Part shown: positions 7,521 to 11,613 of the stretch, piece by piece
Layout: every line of letters starts with the position of its first letter
How positions within the stretch are numbered: the first letter of the stretch is position 1
Assembly (NCBI GenBank): GCA_945883885.1
Contig: CAMCYM010000029.1
Location: 1-11,613 of the forward strand
Source: Chryseobacterium gleum
Lineage (GTDB): Bacteria > Bacteroidota > Bacteroidia > Flavobacteriales_D > Sanyastnellaceae
DNA: 11,613 nucleotides
Direction: 5' to 3'
Translations under genes and position numbers: made by a program
Notes under the pieces: model-generated
Told to the model about the DNA's origin: nothing
Seen by the model: the letters and a program-made list of their open reading frames with translations, nothing else
Databases searched by the model: none

Positions 7521-7528
7521 CGAATGTA
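7521..7528 (-). promoter_or_regulatory. -7 promoter box of gpsA (TACATTCG)
   Basis: TACATTCG on the minus strand ends 5 nt before the gpsA ATG. It is identical to the box before the HU/SPOR gene and differs at one position from the Bacteroidota consensus TAnnTTTG. No clear -33 TTG is seen at the expected distance; that region would lie in the first codons of glyS. The start of transcription would be at or within a few bases of the ATG, and there is no Shine-Dalgarno sequence in between. Confidence 0.5.
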
Positions 7529-7537
7529 GCCCCGCGC

Positions 7538-7545
7538 TACCTTTG
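7538..7545 (+). promoter_or_regulatory. -7 promoter box of glyS (TACCTTTG)
   Basis: TACCTTTG matches the Bacteroidota -7 consensus TAnnTTTG exactly and ends 6 nt before the glyS ATG at 7552. It lies back to back with the gpsA box (7521-7528), 9 bp apart. No -33 TTG is seen where one would be expected (about 7515-7521, at the gpsA start). No Shine-Dalgarno-like sequence precedes the ATG, so the message is probably leaderless or nearly so. Confidence 0.55.
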
Positions 7546-7551
7546 GGCCCC

Positions 7552-9081
7552 ATGAGCGACGACCTCCTGAGAAAAGTCATCAGCCACGCGAAAGAGTACG
7601 GCTTCGTGTTTCCGTCGAGCGAGATCTACGACGGGCTGTCTGCAGCGTACGATTATGGCCAGCTCGGGGCGGAGCTCAAGCGCAACATCGCCCAGTACTG
7701 GTGGACCGCGATGGTGCGGATGCACGACAACATCGTCGGCATCGATGCCTCGATTTTTATGCATCCGACGGTTTGGAAAGCCTCCGGACACGTAGATGCC
7801 TTCAACGACCCGCTCATCGACAACAAGGATTCGAAGAAGCGGTACCGTGCGGACGTGCTCATCGAGGAGCACATCGGCAAGATCGAAGGCAAGATCCGGA
7901 AGGACGTAGAGAAGGCGGCGGCGCGGTTTGGCGAGGCCTTTGACGAGGCGCAGTTCCGGTCGACGAACCCCCAGGTGCTGCGGCGGCAGGAGGAAATCGA
8001 CGCGATCAACGCCCGGTTCAAGGCGGCGATGGAGGCCGGAGATTTGGCAAGCGTCAAAACCCTCATCGAGGAACTCGGCATCACCGATCCGGAAACCGGC
8101 AGCCGCAACTGGACGGACGTCCGCCAGTTCAACCTGATGTTCAAGACGGAACTCGGCGCCGTCAGCGGCGAATCGGGCATCGTGTACCTGCGTCCGGAAA
8201 CGGCCCAGGGGATCTTCGTGAACTACCTGAACGTGCAGAAAAGCGGGCGGATGAAGCTCCCCTTCGGGATCGCCCAAATCGGGAAAGCGTTCCGCAACGA
8301 GATCATCGCCCGCCAGTTCATCTTCCGCATGCGGGAGTTCGAACAGATGGAGATGCAGTTTTTCGTCAAGCCCGGCACCCAAGCCGAGTGGTACGAATAC
8401 TGGAAGCAGGAGCGGCTCCGTTGGCACAAAGCCCTCGGCCTCGGTGACGCCCGCTACCGCTTCCACGACCACATCAAACTGGCCCACTACGCCGACGCCG
8501 CGAGCGACATCGAATTCGAGTTCCCCATGGGCTTCAAGGAGCTCGAAGGCATCCACAGCCGCACGGACTTCGACCTGCGCCAGCACGAGGAATACAGCGG
8601 CAAGAAACTCCGCTACTTCGACCCCGAGACCTCCGAGAGCTACATCCCGTTCGTGGTCGAAACCTCGGTCGGCCTCGACCGCCTCTTCCTCGCCACCCTC
8701 AGCGCGGCCTACACGGAAGAGCGGCTCGACGACGGCTCCGAGCGCACGGTCCTCCGCATCCCGCCCGCCCTCGCCCCGGTCAAGGCGGCCGTGCTGCCCC
8801 TCCTGAAGAAGGACGGCCTGCCCGAAAAAGCCGAAGAGGTGCTCCGGACCCTGCGCCTCCACTACAACGTCCAGTACGACGACAAGGACGCCATCGGCCG
8901 CCGCTACCGCCGCCAGGACGCCATCGGCACCCCCCTGTGCATCACGGTGGACCACGACACGCTGACGGACCATGCCGTCACAGTCCGCGACCGGGACACC
9001 ATGACCCAAATCCGCATCCCCATCGCCGAGCTCGCGGCCCACGTGGAATCCCGCGTAGGCCTGGCCTCCCTCTTCGCCTGA
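7552..9081 (+). CDS. glyS: Glycyl-tRNA synthetase, alpha2 class II type (509 aa)
   Basis: This cytosolic enzyme charges tRNA-Gly with glycine. It is the single-chain homodimeric (Thermus/eukaryote-like) form, not the alpha2beta2 GlyQ/GlyS type. Class II catalytic motifs are visible: 'YLRPETAQGIF' (~212-222), motif 2 'GKAFRNEIIARQFIFRMREF' (~244-263), 'EFEQMEMQFF', and motif 3 'ETSVGLDRLFLATL' (~370-383). An insertion of about 70 residues rich in charged helices (~115-185) lies between the N-core and the RPETAQG motif. The anticodon-binding domain spans ~403-509 (LAPVKAAVLPLLKK ... RYRRQDAIGTPLCITVD). 'LIDNKDSKKRYRAD' (88-101) lacks the zinc-type Cys pair seen in the Thermus enzyme. The ATG at 7552 is supported by the TACCTTTG box and the conserved N-terminus; an open frame upstream to 6337 is antisense to gpsA. 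pgk follows after 2 nt. Confidence 0.96.
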   Translation: MSDDLLRKVISHAKEYGFVFPSSEIYDGLSAAYDYGQLGAELKRNIAQYWWTAMVRMHDNIVGIDASIFMHPTVWKASGHVDAFNDPLIDNKDSKKRYRADVLIEEHIGKIEGKIRKDVEKAAARFGEAFDEAQFRSTNPQVLRRQEEIDAINARFKAAMEAGDLASVKTLIEELGITDPETGSRNWTDVRQFNLMFKTELGAVSGESGIVYLRPETAQGIFVNYLNVQKSGRMKLPFGIAQIGKAFRNEIIARQFIFRMREFEQMEMQFFVKPGTQAEWYEYWKQERLRWHKALGLGDARYRFHDHIKLAHYADAASDIEFEFPMGFKELEGIHSRTDFDLRQHEEYSGKKLRYFDPETSESYIPFVVETSVGLDRLFLATLSAAYTEERLDDGSERTVLRIPPALAPVKAAVLPLLKKDGLPEKAEEVLRTLRLHYNVQYDDKDAIGRRYRRQDAIGTPLCITVDHDTLTDHAVTVRDRDTMTQIRIPIAELAAHVESRVGLASLFA

Positions 9082-9083
9082 CC

Positions 9084-10268
9084 ATGCACCTCTCTGACCT
9101 CGACCTCGCTAGCCGACGCGCGCTCGTCCGCGTCGACTTCAATGTCCCCCAAGACGACGCCGGCCGGATCACCGATGACACGCGGATCCGGGCCGCCCTT
9201 CCCACCATCGCCTACCTGCTCGACGCCGGCGCATCGGTGGTCCTGATGAGCCACCTCGGACGTCCGAAAGGCGTGACCCCGTCCCTCACCCTGCGGCCCA
9301 TCGCCGACCACCTCGCCGCGCTGCTCGGTCGGCCCGTGGTCTTTGCGCCGGACTGTGTGGACGACAAAGCCCTCGACGTCACCCAAGCCCTGCAACCGGG
9401 CCAGGTCTCCCTCCTCGAGAACCTCCGCTTCCACCCGGAAGAAGAGGCCGGCGACGAGTTCTTCGCCGGCTTGCTCGCAGAAAACGGCGATGTCTACGTG
9501 AACGACGCCTTCGGCACGGCCCACCGCGCCCATGCCTCGACCGCGGTCATCGCAAAGTTCTTTCCCGAGGACAAGGCCTTCGGCCTGCTCATGGCCGGCG
9601 AAATCGACGCCCTCGAACGGGTCCTCGCGCGGCCCGAGCGGCCGCTGACCGCCCTGATCGGCGGGGCGAAGGTCAGCTCGAAGCTCGCCATTGTCGAGCA
9701 CCTCATCGGCCGGGTCGACCGGCTCATCATCGGCGGCGGCATGGCGTTCACCTTTGCCCGAGCACAAGGCGGCACCATCGGAACGAGCCTCTTTGAAGCG
9801 GACCTCGTTCCCACCGCCCGGACCATCCTCGACCGGGCGGCCGCTGCCGGCACGGAACTGCTCCTGCCTTCCGACACGGTCGTGGCCGAGGCCTTCGCCG
9901 CCGATGCCCCTTCGTGGGTAGTTCCTGCTGGGGCCATCCCCGACGGTGCGATGGGCCTCGACATCGGACCGGAGACGCGCGAACGGTTTGCGGACGCGAT
10001 CCGCACCTCGAAGACGCTGCTGTGGAACGGCCCGATGGGCGTCTTCGAGTGGGAGCGCTTCGCCACCGGCACCTTCGCCATCGCCGAGGCCTTGGCCGAC
10101 GCCACCGCCCACGGCACCTTCACCCTCGTCGGAGGCGGTGACAGCATCGCAGCCCTGGCTGCATCGGGATTGACGGACCGGGTGAGCTACGTCTCCACCG
10201 GAGGCGGCGCCATGCTCGAATACCTCGAAGGCCGCGTCCTTCCGGGGATTGCTGCCATCCAGGCATAA
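9084..10268 (+). CDS. pgk: Phosphoglycerate kinase (394 aa)
   Basis: This glycolytic enzyme interconverts 1,3-bisphosphoglycerate + ADP and 3-phosphoglycerate + ATP in the cytosol. Signature motifs are 'RRALVRVDFNVP' (11-22), 'MSHLGRPKG' (55-63), 'LLENLRFHPEEE' (110-121), 'VNDAFGTAHRAHAST' (139-153), 'LIGGAKVSSK' (191-200), 'IIGGGMAFTF' (215-224), 'LWNGPMGVFE' (313-322), 'GGGDSIAAL' (350-358) and 'VSTGGGAMLEYLEG' (370-383). All substrate-site regions are present and the length is normal. It starts 2 nt after the glyS stop with no Shine-Dalgarno site or promoter box, so it is probably translated from the glyS transcript. The ATG at 9084 is chosen because the family N-terminus begins there; the in-frame ATG at 8937 lies inside glyS. 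It ends 2 nt from the convergent DUF1801-like gene. Confidence 0.97.
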   Translation: MHLSDLDLASRRALVRVDFNVPQDDAGRITDDTRIRAALPTIAYLLDAGASVVLMSHLGRPKGVTPSLTLRPIADHLAALLGRPVVFAPDCVDDKALDVTQALQPGQVSLLENLRFHPEEEAGDEFFAGLLAENGDVYVNDAFGTAHRAHASTAVIAKFFPEDKAFGLLMAGEIDALERVLARPERPLTALIGGAKVSSKLAIVEHLIGRVDRLIIGGGMAFTFARAQGGTIGTSLFEADLVPTARTILDRAAAAGTELLLPSDTVVAEAFAADAPSWVVPAGAIPDGAMGLDIGPETRERFADAIRTSKTLLWNGPMGVFEWERFATGTFAIAEALADATAHGTFTLVGGGDSIAALAASGLTDRVSYVSTGGGAMLEYLEGRVLPGIAAIQA

Positions 10269-10270
10269 CC

Positions 10271-10529
10271 TCAGCGACCGGTCGCGCGCAACACCTCGAG
10301 CCGCACGCGCACCACTTCCTGCACGAGCTCCAGGGGGAGCGCACGGTCGTGCGCCAAACGGATGGCCCCCTTGCTGAACCCGATTCCCTCAGCTTCGAGC
10401 GTCGGGGCGAGCAAAGCCACCGTCGCAGGGCCCGGGAAAATGCCGATGTGGTGCTTGAAGGCCGCATAATGGACCACATGTTTGGACAGGCGAAACGTCG
10501 GCATGGTACGCGGCAATTTCCGTGGTCAT
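10271..10529 (-). pseudogene. DUF1801/YdhG-like gene, 5'-deleted and frameshifted
   Basis: The C-terminal two thirds of a DUF1801 (YdhG-like) protein are clear: MPTFRLSKHVVHYAAFKHHI, then 'GIFPGPATVALL', 'FSKGAIRLAHDRALPLELVQ' and 'VVRVRLEV'. Family members are about 110-120 residues and place some 40 residues, including a 'T-I-D-E-Y-I' start and a '[ED]-E-x-I-S-[YW]-G/S' strand, before MPTF. Here only 4 codons (from a TTG at 10516) precede MPTF in frame, with a TGA just upstream. A TAGGTTCG promoter box points instead to an ATG at 10529, in another frame, reading MTTEIAAYHA; this resembles the family's extreme N-terminus but runs to a stop at 10391-10389. The simplest reading is an out-of-frame deletion of about 100 nt joining the two ends. 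A short product from ATG 10504 (77 aa) or TTG 10516 (81 aa) remains possible. DUF1801 function is unknown. Confidence 0.6.
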
Positions 10530-10534
10530 GGCCC

Positions 10535-10542
10535 CGAACCTA
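10535..10542 (-). promoter_or_regulatory. -7-like box TAGGTTCG before the DUF1801-like gene
   Basis: TAGGTTCG on the minus strand ends 5 nt before the ATG at 10529, the same geometry as the gpsA and HU/SPOR boxes. It supports 10529 as the original start of the DUF1801-like gene even though that frame no longer joins the conserved part. No TTG is seen at a normal -33 spacing. Confidence 0.4.
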
Positions 10543-10554
10543 CGCCAAACACCC

Positions 10555-10562
10555 CACCTTCG
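10555..10562 (+). promoter_or_regulatory. Weak -7-like box CACCTTCG before the PLP enzyme gene
   Basis: CACCTTCG ends 4 nt before the ATG at 10567. It differs from TAnnTTTG at the first base (C) and the seventh (C). It is placed as expected for the short-leader pattern seen at the other genes, but the loss of the leading T makes it only a tentative promoter. Confidence 0.25.
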
Positions 10563-10566
10563 CAGC

Positions 10567-11613
10567 ATGGATGATTCCCATGCCCTTCCGCTCTTTGCGG
10601 GGTATGACCCGGCCGACGCGCTCGGCGCGGTAAAACCCCCGATCCACCTCGCGTCGACGTTTTGCTTCCCCTCGGCAGAAGCGGCTGCGGAACTGTTTCA
10701 AATTTCGCACGCAGGCGCCCCATCCGCTGATGGGTTCATCTACAGCCGATTGTCGAACCCCACCCTCGAGGTTGCAGAACGCCGGCTCGCCGCGTTCGAC
10801 GGAGCCGCAGAAGCGTGCCTGTTTTCCAGCGGCATGGCGGCCATTTCGACGGCAGTGCTGGCGTGGAGCGGTCCGGGGCGTGCGGTTTGGGGCGTCGGAT
10901 CGCTGTACGGCGGGAGCGACCGGTTCCTGTTCAGCATGTTGCCCGAATGGGGCATCCCGGTCCGGCGCGTCGCCCACCTCCATGCGCTCGACGACACACT
11001 GGCCGCAGCAGGCGGTGAGTTGCCCGGTGTGATCTACATCGAAACACCCGGCAACCCGACGATGGACGTGCACGACCTCCGCGCGGCCGTGGCTTGGGCT
11101 CGGAAGCACGAGCGGCCCGACCACCCCATCCGGGTGTTGGTGGACAACACGTTCCTCGGGCCCCTGCTCCAGCAGCCGTTGGGCTTGGGTGTGGACCTCG
11201 TGCTGTATTCGGCTACGAAGTACCTCGGCGGCCACAGCGACGTGGTGGCCGGCGCGTGTACCGGTGGCGGAGAGGCCATCGCACGGGTCCGCAAGCACCG
11301 CCACCTGCTCGGAGGTGCACTTGACCCGTTCTCCGCATGGTTGCTCACGCGCAGCATGGAGACGCTGGAAATCCGCGTGTTGCGGCAGCAGGAAACCGCG
11401 GGGAAGGTGCTGGCCTTCTTGCGCGAGCATCCGCGGGTCATCCGGCTCAGGTCGGTGCATCCGGACGACCTCGATCCGGTCGCAGCCGACGTGCAGGCGG
11501 CCCAAACCTCCGGACACGGCGCCATGCTCGCCTTCGAGATCGACGGGGGCCGTGAGGCGGCGTTTGCCGTGCTCAACCGGCTGAAGACCGTCCGGCTCGC
11601 GGTGAGTCTCGGG
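10567..11613 (+). CDS. Cys/Met metabolism PLP-dependent lyase/synthase, 3'-truncated by window
   Basis: The first 349 residues of a fold-type I trans-sulfuration enzyme (cystathionine gamma-synthase / gamma-lyase / methionine gamma-lyase family) are present; the frame is open to the last base. Visible are 'AVKPPIHLASTFCF' (21-34), 'YSRLSNPTLEVAERRLA' (59-75, phosphate-binding Tyr/Arg region), 'FSSGMAAIS' (86-94), 'ETPGNPTMDV' (159-168), 'LVDNTF' with the pyridine-contacting Asp193, and 'YSATKYLGGHSDVVAG' with Schiff-base Lys218. The end, LAVSLG, is just before the usual GG-x-E-S segment, so about 40-50 residues are missing to the right. The opening 'PLFAGYDPADALGAVKPPIH' resembles a subgroup often annotated only as 'cystathionine gamma-synthase family'; substrate and reaction (synthase versus lyase) cannot be fixed from sequence. 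ATG 10567 is the first in-frame start after the divergent promoter region. Confidence 0.92.
   Translation, partial: MDDSHALPLFAGYDPADALGAVKPPIHLASTFCFPSAEAAAELFQISHAGAPSADGFIYSRLSNPTLEVAERRLAAFDGAAEACLFSSGMAAISTAVLAWSGPGRAVWGVGSLYGGSDRFLFSMLPEWGIPVRRVAHLHALDDTLAAAGGELPGVIYIETPGNPTMDVHDLRAAVAWARKHERPDHPIRVLVDNTFLGPLLQQPLGLGVDLVLYSATKYLGGHSDVVAGACTGGGEAIARVRKHRHLLGGALDPFSAWLLTRSMETLEIRVLRQQETAGKVLAFLREHPRVIRLRSVHPDDLDPVAADVQAAQTSGHGAMLAFEIDGGREAAFAVLNRLKTVRLAVSLG

Noticed and set aside
6337..7551. Open upstream extension of the glyS frame across gpsA
   Set aside because: It is antisense to gpsA. GlyRS homologues start at the ATG at 7552, and the TACCTTTG box directly precedes that codon.
7537..9042. 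501-codon open frame on the minus strand, antisense to glyS
   Set aside because: The translation is a compositionally biased mirror (rich in Val, Asp, Glu, Leu, Ala) of glyS, which has all class II synthetase motifs. This is a GC-rich shadow frame.
8904..10112. 402-codon open frame on the minus strand, antisense to pgk
   Set aside because: It is Gly/Glu/Asp-rich without any domain, and it is fully explained by the codon bias of pgk and the end of glyS.
10274..10285. Perfect 12-bp palindrome GCGACCGGTCGC at the convergent pgk / DUF1801-like junction
   Set aside because: As a hairpin it leaves only a 4-bp stem, has no T-run, and lies within coding sequence (the last codons, ATGR). Such GC palindromes are expected in this composition.
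10540..11517. 325-codon open frame on the minus strand, antisense to the PLP enzyme
   Set aside because: It opposes a frame with the complete set of PLP-enzyme motifs, and its translation resembles no family.
1..11613. Search by eye for tRNA, rRNA, CRISPR arrays, insertion-sequence ends, integrases or a defence/biosynthetic cluster
   Set aside because: None was seen: no regularly spaced repeats, no tRNA cloverleaf or TTCRANY-like run, no transposase or integrase motifs. The recognisable genes are core metabolism, envelope and secretion, so I do not claim a new system.

Overview
The window (11,613 bp, GC-rich) comes from a member of the Bacteroidota. The evidence is a giant secreted protein ending in a CHU_C / type IX secretion sorting domain, a membrane HU-CCDC81/SPOR protein, a DUF6495-like protein, a Bacteroidota-style GpsA, and upstream elements resembling the Bacteroidota -7 promoter box TAnnTTTG instead of Shine-Dalgarno sites. 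The high GC and the gene set suggest a high-GC Flavobacteriales or Saprospiria-like lineage, but I cannot name a genus from sequence alone.

Layout: (1) Positions 1-637, plus strand: the last 57 codons of an S9A prolyl oligopeptidase / oligopeptidase B, overlapped by ATGA with a small DUF6495-like gene. (2) Positions 638-731: a short convergent spacer with two compact hairpins. (3) Positions 732-6473, minus strand, read right to left: a 1336-residue T9SS cargo protein (beta-propeller-like SBBP region, PKD, Ig-like repeats, CHU_C), then the HU-CCDC81/SPOR membrane protein, then a YihX-like HAD phosphatase whose GTG start overlaps the preceding stop. (4) Positions 6517-7515, minus: gpsA, with a likely intrinsic terminator at its stop codon. 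(5) Positions 7552-10268, plus: glyS and pgk, 2 nt apart and probably co-transcribed. (6) Positions 10271-10529, minus: a DUF1801/YdhG-like gene that looks 5'-deleted and frameshifted. (7) Positions 10567-11613, plus: a Cys/Met-metabolism PLP enzyme cut by the window end.

Most genes are core metabolism or cell-envelope functions: glycolysis (pgk), phospholipid precursor synthesis (gpsA), translation (glyS), sulfur amino acid metabolism, envelope/division (SPOR) and T9SS surface export. I see no mobile element, CRISPR array, tRNA, rRNA, toxin-antitoxin pair or defence island, and no stretch over 300 bp lacks a gene.

The most interesting signal is regulatory. Four genes carry a TAnnTTYG element ending 5-6 nt before the start codon, and a fifth has a weaker version. 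This implies leaderless or near-leaderless transcripts. It also supports the start codon of the broken DUF1801 gene and reveals a very compact divergent promoter between gpsA and glyS.
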